Below, piece after piece: positions 18,193 through 26,573 of a stretch of 56,886 nucleotides of DNA. The DNA comes from Porphyromonas gulae DSM 15663 (GTDB lineage Bacteria; Bacteroidota; Bacteroidia; Bacteroidales; Porphyromonadaceae). Within the stretch, counting starts at the first letter, position 1. Every line of letters begins with the position of its first letter. The stretch lies in contig NZ_KB899152.1 of NCBI RefSeq assembly GCF_000378065.1, positions 1 through 56,886 on the forward strand, read 5' to 3'. Under the pieces are notes generated by a model. The model saw nothing but the letters and a program-made list of their open reading frames with translations, was not told the origin of the DNA and searched no databases. Made by a program: the position numbers and the translations under genes.

Positions 18193-20192
18193 GAATAATC
18201 GAACAAGATCCTTGGCTGCGCCCGTACGAATCAGTAATAGAAAGCAGACTGAAATACGCTCGCAAACGAGAGACGGATTTGACCGGAGGAAGATCCGGTG
18301 GATTGAGCGACTTCGCCAATGGACATCTTTATTACGGACTTCATCAGGAGGGGGATTCGTGGGTGATTCGTGAGTTCGCTCCCGAAGCCACCGCCGTATA
18401 TCTGATCGGCGAACTTTCGCGCTGGCGTAGATTGCCGCAGTTTCGGTTTGCTCCTGTGGACGAAGTGGGTTCATGGGAATTACGGATTCCAAGCCGATTG
18501 CTTCCTCACGGCTCTCGTTACAGGCTCTTCTTCGAATGGCCCGGCGGTGAAGGAGAGAGGATACCGGCTTGGTGCAACCGTGTAGTACAGGATCCTGAAA
18601 CTTATCTCTTCTACGCCCAAGTGTGGATGCCGGGTCTTCCCTACGAAATGAAACACCCTCGTCCCAACCGTAAAGACGAGCCGCTGCTGATTTATGAATG
18701 CCATATCGGGATGTCGTCCGAGGAGGAGAAGGTCAGCACATACGAAGAGTTTCGGCGCGATGTCCTCCCCCGTATCTGCAAGGACGGCTACAACGCCATA
18801 CAGCTCATGGCAGTACAGGAACATCCTTATTACGCATCGTTCGGCTATCATGTGTCGAGCTTTTTCGCTCCGAGCAGTCGTTTCGGGACGCCCGAAGATC
18901 TCAAGCGTCTGATCGATGACGCCCATGGCCTCGGTTTGTACGTGATCATGGATCTGATACATTCGCATGCGGTCAAGAACGAGGTCGAAGGCTTGGGTTT
19001 GTATGACGGCACGCATACCCTTTTCTTCCATGAAGGCCGCGGACTTCATCCGGCATGGGATTCGTATTGTTTCGACTACGGTAAGGACAACGTACTGCAC
19101 TTCCTCCTCTCCAACTGCAAATACTGGCTGACAGAATTTGGATTCGATGGCTTCCGTTTCGATGGTGTGACCTCGATGCTCTACTATAGCCATGGACTCG
19201 GCGATACGTTCGACAATTACGACAGCTATTACAACGGCCATCAGGACGACGATGCCATTGCTTATCTGATCCTGGCCAATAAACTTATTCACGAACTTCG
19301 CCCCGATGCAATCACGATAGCCGAAGAGGTAAGCGGCATGCCCGGATTAGCTCTTCCCTTGGCAGATGGCGGATATGGCTTTGACTACCGTTTGGCCATG
19401 AATATCCCTGATTTCTGGATCAAACTCATCAAAGAGCATCGTGACGAAGACTGGAATCCCGGCGACATCTGGTATCAATTGACCAATCGCCGTCAGGAGG
19501 AAAAGACGATCAGCTATGCCGAGAGTCACGACCAGGCTTTGGTCGGGGACAAGACAATCATATTTCGCCTGATCGATGCCGATATGTATTGGTATATGAA
19601 CAAGCAGAGTTCTGTACATAGCGTGGACAGAGGCATCGCACTGCTGAAGATGATCCGTCTCTTCACCGCCACGACGATGAATGGTGGTTATCTCAATTTC
19701 ATGGGCAACGAATTCGGGCATCCCGAATGGATCGACTTCCCTCGCGAAGGGAATGGCTGGTCTTATAAGTACGCCCGCAGGCAGTGGAGTCTGGCCGATA
19801 GCCCTTTCTTGCGCTATGCAGGTCTGCACTTGTTTGATCAGGATATGATAGCCATGATACAATCGGTAGAGAGCTTTCACAAGCTCCCTTTGCGCGAATA
19901 CTGGCTCAAGAGTGAAGAGCAGGTGATCTGTTTCGGTCGAGGCGATTTCTTCTTCGTTTTCAATTTTCACCCCGAACGTTCTTATTCGGATTATCCCATC
20001 CCTCTTCCGGCCGGTAAGTATTCGGTAGCGATGAGCACCGATGCACGGAAGTACGAAGGTTTCGGCCGTGTGGACGAATGGGTGGAGCACTTTACCCTTC
20101 CGGATGGGAGTAAAGATCGGCTTACTCATGGACAGCATCTGAACCTCTATCTGCCGGCTCGCTCTGCTCTCGTTCTGAAGCTTGCCGACTGA
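18189..20192 (+). CDS. glgB: 1,4-alpha-glucan branching enzyme, eukaryotic-like type (GH13_8)
   Basis: This 667-residue enzyme introduces alpha-1,6 branches into glycogen. An N-terminal carbohydrate-binding module (CBM48-like, about 45-130, DSWVIREFAPEATAVYLIG) precedes the GH13 barrel. Catalytic residues read as Asp325 (FDGFRFDGVTSM), Glu379 (IAEEVSGMP) and the transition-state Asp448 (ESHDQAL). A beta-sandwich closes the protein. The sequence style (VTSMLYYSHG, EEVSGMPGL) is that of the animal/plant branch, common in Bacteroidetes. The ATG overlaps the antiporter stop. No glycogen synthase or ADP-glucose enzyme lies nearby. Confidence 0.92.
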   Translation: MRIIEQDPWLRPYESVIESRLKYARKRETDLTGGRSGGLSDFANGHLYYGLHQEGDSWVIREFAPEATAVYLIGELSRWRRLPQFRFAPVDEVGSWELRIPSRLLPHGSRYRLFFEWPGGEGERIPAWCNRVVQDPETYLFYAQVWMPGLPYEMKHPRPNRKDEPLLIYECHIGMSSEEEKVSTYEEFRRDVLPRICKDGYNAIQLMAVQEHPYYASFGYHVSSFFAPSSRFGTPEDLKRLIDDAHGLGLYVIMDLIHSHAVKNEVEGLGLYDGTHTLFFHEGRGLHPAWDSYCFDYGKDNVLHFLLSNCKYWLTEFGFDGFRFDGVTSMLYYSHGLGDTFDNYDSYYNGHQDDDAIAYLILANKLIHELRPDAITIAEEVSGMPGLALPLADGGYGFDYRLAMNIPDFWIKLIKEHRDEDWNPGDIWYQLTNRRQEEKTISYAESHDQALVGDKTIIFRLIDADMYWYMNKQSSVHSVDRGIALLKMIRLFTATTMNGGYLNFMGNEFGHPEWIDFPREGNGWSYKYARRQWSLADSPFLRYAGLHLFDQDMIAMIQSVESFHKLPLREYWLKSEEQVICFGRGDFFFVFNFHPERSYSDYPIPLPAGKYSVAMSTDARKYEGFGRVDEWVEHFTLPDGSKDRLTHGQHLNLYLPARSALVLKLAD

Positions 20193-20242
20193 CAGCTTGC
20201 CCTCTCCTTTTTTCAAATCCCTCCCTCTAACTAAGATTCGAT

Positions 20243-23023
20243 ATGACCGAGCGACTTTTTCTTCTTGATGCTTATGCCCTCATCTTTCGTGCCTATTATG
20301 CTTTCATCCGTAGCCCGCGGATCGATTCTACAGGTCGTGACACCGGAGCCGTGTTCGGCTTTGCCCTGACCTTATTGGATATACTGGAGAAGGAGTCGCC
20401 GGAGCATATCGCCGTGGTATTCGATCCTCCGGGAGGCAGTTTCCGTCATCGCGAGTATGCAGAGTACAAGGCTCAACGAGAGGAAACGCCGGAAGGTATT
20501 CGTATCGCCATCCCTTTAATTAAAGAGATGTTGGCAGCTTTCCGTATTCCTGTTGTTGAAGTGCCGGACTTCGAAGCGGACGATACGATAGGTACTTTGG
20601 CCAAACAAGCCGAAGAGCAAGGGCTTGCCGTCAGGATGGTAACACCCGATAAAGACTTCGGCCAGCTGGTGTCCGAGCGCATCAAGATCTATCGGCCTAA
20701 GACGGGAGGAGGCTATGAAACGTGGGGGCCGGCAGAAGTCTGCGAAAAGTTCGGACTCTCCGCCCCCGAGCAAATGATAGATTACCTCGGCCTCGTAGGG
20801 GACAGCTCGGACAATATACCCGGATGTAAAGGCATCGGAGCGAAAACGGCCGAGAAGCTACTGGCCGAGTATGGAAGCATAGACGGCATATACGCCCACC
20901 AAGATGAATTGAAAGGAGCTGTGGCCAAGAAAATTCAGGAGGGAGAAGAGCAAACGCGCTTCTCGCGATACTTGGCCACCATCCGCACGGATGCTCCCAT
21001 CGCCTTCGATGCCGAAGCCTATCGACGTACTTCGCCGGATATGGCAGCCGTTCGCGAGTGCTTCGCCGCACTGGAATTTCGCACCTTGCTAAAACGGTTG
21101 GAAGGAGCACGAGCCGATGCTCCTGCTACAGATCTGTTTGCCGGCGTAGTACAGGATCAAGAGCCGCCCACGGATTTGTTCGGAGATGGTACTGACGATA
21201 CCGGGCATCCACTGAAAACGTTGCTTGATGTACCACACGAATATACGATTCTCGAAACCGAGGAAGAGATAGCGGATTGCATCCGAATATTCTCTGCCAC
21301 GCCTCGTTTCTCATTCGACACAGAGACCGACTCGAAAGATGCACTTCGGGCCAATATCGTTGCCGTCACGCTATGTGCCGAATCGGGACGGGCTTTCTTC
21401 ATACCCCTACCGGAAGGCGAAGAAGCCGGAAGGCGCAGGTTAGACCTCTTGCGTCCGCTTTTTGCCGATGCTGCTATCGGCAAAGTCGGCCAGAATATGA
21501 AGTACGACATCCAAGTGCTCTCCCGCTACGGTGTCGAAGTGCGCGGACAGCTGTTCGATACGATGATAGCCCACTATCTCCTCTTGCCCGATCTCCGGCA
21601 CAATATGGACGAGATGGCAGAGACGCTTTTGGGCTATCGCACCATTCGCTATTCGGATCTGGTCGGCAGCGACAAGCAAGAGATGCACATCCGTCAGGTG
21701 CCATTGCAGAATCTGGCGGACTATGCCATGGAGGATGCCGACGTCACATGGCAGCTATACGAACGCCTCAATACGATGCTCTCCGAGGAAGGGATGACCT
21801 CCTTGTTTGAAAGCATAGAGATGCCGCTCGTACCGGTACTTGCCGATATGGAATGCTCCGGAGTAAAGCTGGACACGGAAGTCCTCCGGCGCACGGCATC
21901 GGGTCTTGGCGAGGAGATGCAGCGGATAGAAGACGAAATCTACCGTTTGGCCGGACACTCATTCAACATCAACAGCCCTTCACAAGTCGGAACCGTGCTC
22001 TTCGAGGAACTGCAAATCACAGAAAAACCTAAGAAAACGAAGTCCGGCAGCTACTCTACCAACGAAGAAATTCTGGTCAAGCTACAGGAAAAGCATCCCA
22101 TCGTGCGACTTATCCTCGACTATAGAGGAATCAAGAAATTGCTCAGTACCTATGTGGAAGCCCTGCCGGAGATGCGCTACCCCGATGGCAAGCTGCATAC
22201 CTCGTTCAATCAGACCGTCGCCACCACGGGACGTCTCTCCAGCAGCAATCCCAATCTGCAAAACATTCCGATCCGTACCGAAGTCGGGAGGGGGCTGAGG
22301 GCTGCTTTCGTGCCGGACAATGACGAATGTATTTTCATGAGTGCGGACTACTCTCAGATCGAGCTGCGACTGATGGCGCATCTGAGTGAAGATGAGAGCT
22401 TGATACAGGCTTTCCTCCATGGGGAAGACATCCACCGAGCCTCGGCAGCCAAAATATACGGCCTGCCACTTGCAGAAGTTACGGACGACATGCGTCGCCA
22501 TGCCAAGACGGCCAACTTCGGGATCATCTACGGTATCTCTGCTTTCGGGCTTAGCGAGCGGCTCAATATCTCCCGAACCGAAGCCAAGGCTTTGATCGAA
22601 GGTTACTTTGCCTCTTACCCGGGGGTTAAAGCGTATATGGATCGGAGTATTGCCGAAGCCAAGCGACAGGGCTACGTCACCACACTGTTCGGTCGCAAGC
22701 GATTCCTTCGGGACATAAACAGTGCCAATGCCGTAGTCCGCGGTTATGCAGAGCGAAATGCGATCAATGCTCCCATACAAGGCTCTGCTGCCGACCTGAT
22801 CAAGCTGGCGATGATCAGAATACACGAAGAAATCATTGCACGCAAGCTACAGAGCCGGATGATCCTGCAAGTGCATGACGAACTGAACTTCAACGTGCTC
22901 CGTCCCGAAGCTGCAGAAGTCCGCGAGCTGGTTCGCTCGTGTATGGAGGGCGTGATGCCCTCTTTGCGCGTTCCTCTGATAGCCGAGATCGGCGAAGGTA
23001 CCAACTGGCTGGAGGCACACTGA
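20243..23023 (+). CDS. polA: DNA polymerase I
   Basis: The product has 926 residues and three domains. The 5'-3' exonuclease (about 1-290) shows FEADDTIG, PDKDFGQLV and GDSSDNIPGCKGIG. The 3'-5' exonuclease (about 335-520) keeps its acidic residues (FSFDTETDS and YAMEDADVTW), so proofreading is likely active, unlike in many PolA proteins. The polymerase domain has NLQNIPIRTEVGRG, ADYSQIELRL, RRHAKTANFGIIYG (O helix) and VHDELNF. It serves Okazaki-fragment processing and repair. It follows glgB by 50 nt and ends in a strong terminator. Confidence 0.97.
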   Translation: MTERLFLLDAYALIFRAYYAFIRSPRIDSTGRDTGAVFGFALTLLDILEKESPEHIAVVFDPPGGSFRHREYAEYKAQREETPEGIRIAIPLIKEMLAAFRIPVVEVPDFEADDTIGTLAKQAEEQGLAVRMVTPDKDFGQLVSERIKIYRPKTGGGYETWGPAEVCEKFGLSAPEQMIDYLGLVGDSSDNIPGCKGIGAKTAEKLLAEYGSIDGIYAHQDELKGAVAKKIQEGEEQTRFSRYLATIRTDAPIAFDAEAYRRTSPDMAAVRECFAALEFRTLLKRLEGARADAPATDLFAGVVQDQEPPTDLFGDGTDDTGHPLKTLLDVPHEYTILETEEEIADCIRIFSATPRFSFDTETDSKDALRANIVAVTLCAESGRAFFIPLPEGEEAGRRRLDLLRPLFADAAIGKVGQNMKYDIQVLSRYGVEVRGQLFDTMIAHYLLLPDLRHNMDEMAETLLGYRTIRYSDLVGSDKQEMHIRQVPLQNLADYAMEDADVTWQLYERLNTMLSEEGMTSLFESIEMPLVPVLADMECSGVKLDTEVLRRTASGLGEEMQRIEDEIYRLAGHSFNINSPSQVGTVLFEELQITEKPKKTKSGSYSTNEEILVKLQEKHPIVRLILDYRGIKKLLSTYVEALPEMRYPDGKLHTSFNQTVATTGRLSSSNPNLQNIPIRTEVGRGLRAAFVPDNDECIFMSADYSQIELRLMAHLSEDESLIQAFLHGEDIHRASAAKIYGLPLAEVTDDMRRHAKTANFGIIYGISAFGLSERLNISRTEAKALIEGYFASYPGVKAYMDRSIAEAKRQGYVTTLFGRKRFLRDINSANAVVRGYAERNAINAPIQGSAADLIKLAMIRIHEEIIARKLQSRMILQVHDELNFNVLRPEAAEVRELVRSCMEGVMPSLRVPLIAEIGEGTNWLEAH

Positions 23024-23061
23024 CGCTTTTCCCCGAGAAGAAGCATATACCATAGTCATAG

Positions 23062-23116
23062 AAAAAACGAGCATAGACGGGTCTTTCTTTCGTAGCCGGT
23101 TTATGCTCGTTTTTTT
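23062..23116 (+). terminator. Rho-independent terminator of polA
   Basis: AAAAAACGAGCATA pairs perfectly (14 bp) with TATGCTCGTTTTTT, ending in seven T. It starts 38 nt past the polA stop. The A-run on the other side makes it potentially bidirectional. Confidence 0.88.
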
Positions 23117-23124
23117 CTTTGTTT

Positions 23125-23235
23125 CACGTCTCGAAAACGTGGTGCGGGAAAGTTTTTCTTTTGGCGCGGGAATTAAAATTTTTACGCGCCAAAACGAAAA
23201 AAATCTCGCTCCATTTCTCACAGAAACACGAACCA
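23125..23235 (-). repeat. Dispersed palindromic GC-rich/A-tract repeat, copy A
   Basis: On the minus strand it shares GAGATTTTTTTCG and TTCCCG blocks, in the same order, with the copies at 36489-36632 and 47984-48150. It contains the inverted repeat TTTTGGCGCG (23159-23168) / CGCGCCAAAA (23185-23194). The 16-mer at 23220-23235 (ACAGAAACACGAACCA) recurs exactly at 36489-36504. It is intergenic, just beyond the polA terminator. Function unknown. Confidence 0.7.
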
Positions 23236-23390
23236 TAGATCTATCGAAACACGCACGAAAAAAAAGATCATGTTCCGAGAAGTGTAAAAAGAAGCAGGTA
23301 GAGGGGAGATGGGCGAGAACGCTAATCATCGTTCCCTTGCCGAAAATATATGTGCCGGCAATCTGTACACGACTTTTCTATGAATACGGA

Positions 23391-23433
23391 ACGCCCGTCG
23401 GCTTAGGCTGAAAAGCCTATAGCTGACGGGCGT
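23391..23433 (-). terminator. Hairpin downstream of the BFD-type gene
   Basis: ACGCCCGTCGGCTTAGGCT pairs with AGCCTATAGCTGACGGGCGT (one bulge, two mismatches) around a GAAA loop. It lies 40 nt past the stop of the minus-strand [2Fe-2S] gene and resembles the hairpin at 6228-6267. No T-run follows on the minus strand. Confidence 0.55.
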
Positions 23434-23472
23434 AGATCGGATCAGAAAGGACAGGGCTTCGCCGCCCCTGCA

Positions 23473-23655
23473 TTAACCGTTGATCTCGTCCAAGATAGCT
23501 TGGATATCGTCCTGGCATGAGCCACATACAGTTCCTGCTTCTGTAGCTTCGCCTACTTCGTCCACGGTCTTCAATCCTTTTTCTCTAATTGCATTTTCAA
23601 TCTCCCCACGTGTAATTTCGTTGCAGTGGCAGATAATTTCATCTTGCTGTGACAT
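23473..23655 (-). CDS. BFD-like [2Fe-2S] protein
   Basis: The product is a 60-residue protein with CHC (residues 9-11) and CGSC (residues 44-47), the four-cysteine pattern of the BFD/NifU-middle [2Fe-2S] domain. In bacterioferritin-associated ferredoxin this fold delivers electrons to release iron from the storage cage; here the partner is not known and no bacterioferritin is adjacent. The gene stands alone: a hairpin follows it, and a promoter box overlapping a perfect palindrome precedes it, which suggests regulation. Confident family call, open function. Confidence 0.88.
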   Translation of the reverse strand: MSQQDEIICHCNEITRGEIENAIREKGLKTVDEVGEATEAGTVCGSCQDDIQAILDEING

Positions 23656-23694
23656 AATTCTTCTGTTGTAATAAATCGTCGTTTGTTACTATGC

Positions 23695-23715
23695 TTTGAA
23701 AACGTTTCAAAATTA
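23695..23715 (-). promoter_or_regulatory. Promoter box overlapping an operator-like palindrome
   Basis: TTTGAAA-ACG-TTTCAAA (23695-23711) is a perfect 7+3+7 inverted repeat. On the minus strand it overlaps TAATTTTG (23715-23708), a TAnnTTTG box oriented toward the BFD-type gene, whose ATG is about 40 nt further on. Transcription would start inside the palindrome, a usual site for a repressor. Confidence 0.5.
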
Positions 23716-23843
23716 CAAAAACAATCCACTTTTTCATCTATGCACCGATAGACAGTGTCTATGAAAACGTATATGCAGCAGGATGTAACGCGCTATGGCA
23801 AAGCGATAAAACTCACAAGAGACCTCTCATGAAAAAGTAAGAT

Positions 23844-23869
23844 GATTCGCATTTTCCCGTGAGCGAATC
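23844..23869 (-). terminator. Hairpin downstream of the DUF2851 gene
   Basis: GATTCGC and GCGAATC form a perfect 7-bp stem. On the minus strand it is followed by ATCTTACTTTTTC. It lies about 70 nt beyond the DUF2851 stop. No gene is seen in 23656-23938. Confidence 0.5.
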
Positions 23870-23938
23870 TCGCTTCCCGGATCGCCTGTGAATGATGAAC
23901 AGCTGCGTCTTGGCCTGCTTCGCGGTACCAACTTCCTT

Positions 23939-25213
23939 TTAGCCTTTGCAGTGGCTCAGGAAACGATAGCCCCAGCGGCAAAAGAAGCATTTGCGTCGCT
24001 CACAGTATTCGCGATAGAGCTGGATGAGGCCTTGACTTTCGGCAGCATCGGTGGGTCGGCAGGCTTGAGAGAAAGCGCGAACCAACCTGTTGTTTTCGGG
24101 TTTGATGCCTCGCAAGAAGTCTATTGTCAGCTCGCGGTAGTCCGCTACGTTCTGCCGTCTCAACCAAGCGTAACGGAGTGGAGCTGCTACATTGATGAGC
24201 AGCGAGTCCGCAGACATTGCAGCGAGTGAATTGGCGGAGGCAGTAGAGGCAGGCTTGCCGAAGCGATAGTGCGAAGCCCAATAAGGCGATACCTCCACAC
24301 TAAGTTTGTGCACCAGTTCCTTGGCCGACGCAGTCTCCACAAATGAAGAAAACAGAAACTCGCAACGGTGCAGGATGGCGGCCAACTGTCCCAGTCGGCG
24401 ATGGACAAAAGAGGACGGACGGGTGCGAAGCAGACGAAAGACCGAGGAGTCGAGAGGCTGCAAAGCGAATTTATGTTGCAAAAATGCGTATTCAGCAGCC
24501 AGCTTCTCTGCGTACTCGTCCGTAGGATCGGCCAGAAGGCCGGCTTGTCCCAGCAGGAGAGCGTCCACTTGCAAGAGACTGCTGCGGTGCTTGGCAATGG
24601 CGGCAAAGGGCAGGCTGCGAGCAAGCCGTTCGAGGGCATCGTTGTTCAGCCCGAATCCGAAGTGACGGGACAGCAGTATGTAGGCCGTTGCATTCCAATC
24701 CATGGAGGTGGACAGGTAGAGCCGATCCACCTCGGCAGCCTTGCGCTCCAATCGTTCTACGACGAGCGTATCCAGCCAGTCGTGGACTTCGAGGCTATCG
24801 AGTTCATGGAGTCTGTCCTTACAGCCCGGCAAAAGGGATGTTCGGAGCATAAAGTCGGCGTTTGCCCTAAGCCCTTCGTCTACATACATAACGCAGACGG
24901 GGACAGGTTCACCACTGATTCGGTGCCGTATCGGGAGGTCATCCGTCTCCACCACATGGAGTACTACATTGTCATAAGCGGGATCGAGATGATGCCCGTG
25001 GCGAATCCAGTCCGAGGCCTTGCGATGAATCTCTACATTGCCGGCCCAGAGGAGATCGCCCACTTTCACTTTGGCATTGAAGAAATCGGGGCCGCTATCC
25101 CGATTGAGCATCCCCGGATCGATGACCTCAGGCTCCAAAAAGAAAGCGTCCGCCCCATAGCTCAACGAGCTATAGAGGCGGTGCAGCCATACGTATTGTA
25201 AGAAATGCTCCAC
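23939..25213 (-). CDS. DUF2851 family protein
   Basis: This 424-residue protein is of a conserved Bacteroidetes family of unknown function. The N-terminal part is typical: a tryptophan-rich start (FLQYVWLHRLY), then LNRDSGPDFFNAKVKVGDLLWAGNVEIHRKASDW, where the GPDF...GNVEIH pattern resembles a PD-(D/E)XK nuclease core; that resemblance is an inference. The C-terminus has four cysteines (CERRKCFFCRWGYRFLSHC) that could bind a metal or cluster. No signal peptide is seen. It follows the guanylyltransferase gene by 31 nt. Confidence 0.82.
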   Translation of the reverse strand: MEHFLQYVWLHRLYSSLSYGADAFFLEPEVIDPGMLNRDSGPDFFNAKVKVGDLLWAGNVEIHRKASDWIRHGHHLDPAYDNVVLHVVETDDLPIRHRISGEPVPVCVMYVDEGLRANADFMLRTSLLPGCKDRLHELDSLEVHDWLDTLVVERLERKAAEVDRLYLSTSMDWNATAYILLSRHFGFGLNNDALERLARSLPFAAIAKHRSSLLQVDALLLGQAGLLADPTDEYAEKLAAEYAFLQHKFALQPLDSSVFRLLRTRPSSFVHRRLGQLAAILHRCEFLFSSFVETASAKELVHKLSVEVSPYWASHYRFGKPASTASANSLAAMSADSLLINVAAPLRYAWLRRQNVADYRELTIDFLRGIKPENNRLVRAFSQACRPTDAAESQGLIQLYREYCERRKCFFCRWGYRFLSHCKG

Positions 25214-25244
25214 AACCTTGTCGAAGCCCCTCTATACAGTTATA

Positions 25245-26336
25245 TCAGTTGTACTCTTTGTCGTATTTCAGAGCGGCATCGGCCACGAAGTGCTTGATGC
25301 GCTGTTCCTCCTCGGCCCGACAAATGAGCAAGACATTCCCGCTTTCGGCCACGATACAGTCGCTAATACCCTGTACGACGACAAGCTTCTGCGGGTTGTC
25401 CGTGGTGACAATGTTGCGTTCGGCTTCGTAGAAAATGGTCCGCGTCTTGAGCGATGCGTTTCCCGCATCGTCTTTCTCTGCCAGCTCGTACAGAGAGCCC
25501 CACGTGCCGAGATCTGCCCAACCGAAATCCACGGGCATGACCAGCACATTATCCGCTTTCTCCATCACGCCGAAGTCGATAGAGATGCTGGGACAATAGG
25601 GGAAAGCCTGATCGATGAAGCGCCGTTCGTCGGGTGTATTGAAGTGTGCCAATCCGTTTTCGAGGGCAGAGGTTACTTCCGGCAGATGCTTGCGGAAAGC
25701 GGCGAGGATGCTCTCCACATTCCAGACGAACATTCCGCTGTTCCAGAGGAACTCACCGCTGGCGAGGAAGATGCTTGCCATCTCGGCATTAGGCTTCTCC
25801 GTAAAGGTTTTTACCCGGATGAAGTTTCCTTTCTTTTCCTCTGCCATTTGGATATATCCATAGCCTGTCTCCGGACGGGAAGGGCGGATGCCGAGTGTGA
25901 TGAGATTGGCATGATCGGCTACGAACTCCAATGCTTCCGATGCTGCGCGCACGAATTCGTCCTCGCGCAGGATCAGGTGGTCGGAGGGTGCTACGATTAT
26001 ATTGGCTTTGGGATTGCGCGCATAGATATGATAGCTGGCGTATGCGATGCAGGGAGCTGTATTGCGGCGGGTAGGCTCGCATAGGATCTGATCTGCTCCG
26101 ATCTCGGGGAGCTGTTCGCGTACCTTGCCGGCATAAAGTTCATTGGTGACGACCAGAATATTTTCCCGGGGGATGAATCGTGTGAAACGATCGTATGTCA
26201 TCTGCAGGAGCGAACGTCCTGTACCGAAGAAATCGAGGAACTGTTTGGGATGGGATTCGCGGCTAAAGGGCCAAAACCGACTTCCTATTCCCCCTCCCAT
26301 AATGACGCAATAATTGTCTTTCACAGCCATAGTCAT
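25245..26336 (-). CDS. manC: Mannose-1-phosphate guanylyltransferase
   Basis: The 363-residue enzyme makes GDP-mannose from GTP and mannose-1-phosphate, a precursor for LPS and glycoprotein sugars and for GDP-fucose. The N-terminal nucleotide-binding signature is MGGGIGSRFWPFSRESHPKQ (residues about 14-33), and the sugar-binding FTEKPN lies near residue 180. It has only the short beta-helix end and lacks the cupin phosphomannose-isomerase domain of bifunctional ManC/AlgA proteins. Two ATGs (26336, 26330) are possible starts. A -7 box lies 24 nt upstream, so it probably starts a two-gene unit with the DUF2851 gene. Confidence 0.92.
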   Translation of the reverse strand: MTMAVKDNYCVIMGGGIGSRFWPFSRESHPKQFLDFFGTGRSLLQMTYDRFTRFIPRENILVVTNELYAGKVREQLPEIGADQILCEPTRRNTAPCIAYASYHIYARNPKANIIVAPSDHLILREDEFVRAASEALEFVADHANLITLGIRPSRPETGYGYIQMAEEKKGNFIRVKTFTEKPNAEMASIFLASGEFLWNSGMFVWNVESILAAFRKHLPEVTSALENGLAHFNTPDERRFIDQAFPYCPSISIDFGVMEKADNVLVMPVDFGWADLGTWGSLYELAEKDDAGNASLKTRTIFYEAERNIVTTDNPQKLVVVQGISDCIVAESGNVLLICRAEEEQRIKHFVADAALKYDKEYN

Positions 26337-26359
26337 TATTCTTTTTTTAAGTTCTTACA

Positions 26360-26367
26360 CAAAGCTA
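26360..26367 (-). promoter_or_regulatory. -7 box of the guanylyltransferase gene
   Basis: TAGCTTTG on the minus strand matches TAnnTTTG, 24 nt before the ATG at 26336. It sits in the 237-nt gap after the AddA-like gene, which otherwise shows nothing recognisable. Confidence 0.5.
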
Positions 26368-26573
26368 CTCAAAATAATAACGCCATGTCCCAAGAAAATC
26401 GTACTTGTGGCTCCTAAATTGATTCACAGTCCAGAGGGGTGTTTTTTCTTAGCTGACATCGTTTCGCCGATCTTTTAGGCTTATTTTTCAAAAGTGCAAT
26501 GCGGCGATACCGGAAGGAATAATGAGTAAGAAGGAAGAGACGGAGGAATATGGAGCTATGAGGTTCCGGTCCG

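Noticed and set aside
23793-23990. 65-codon minus-strand ORF
   Set aside because: It overlaps the end of the DUF2851 gene in another frame and crosses its terminator-like hairpin.
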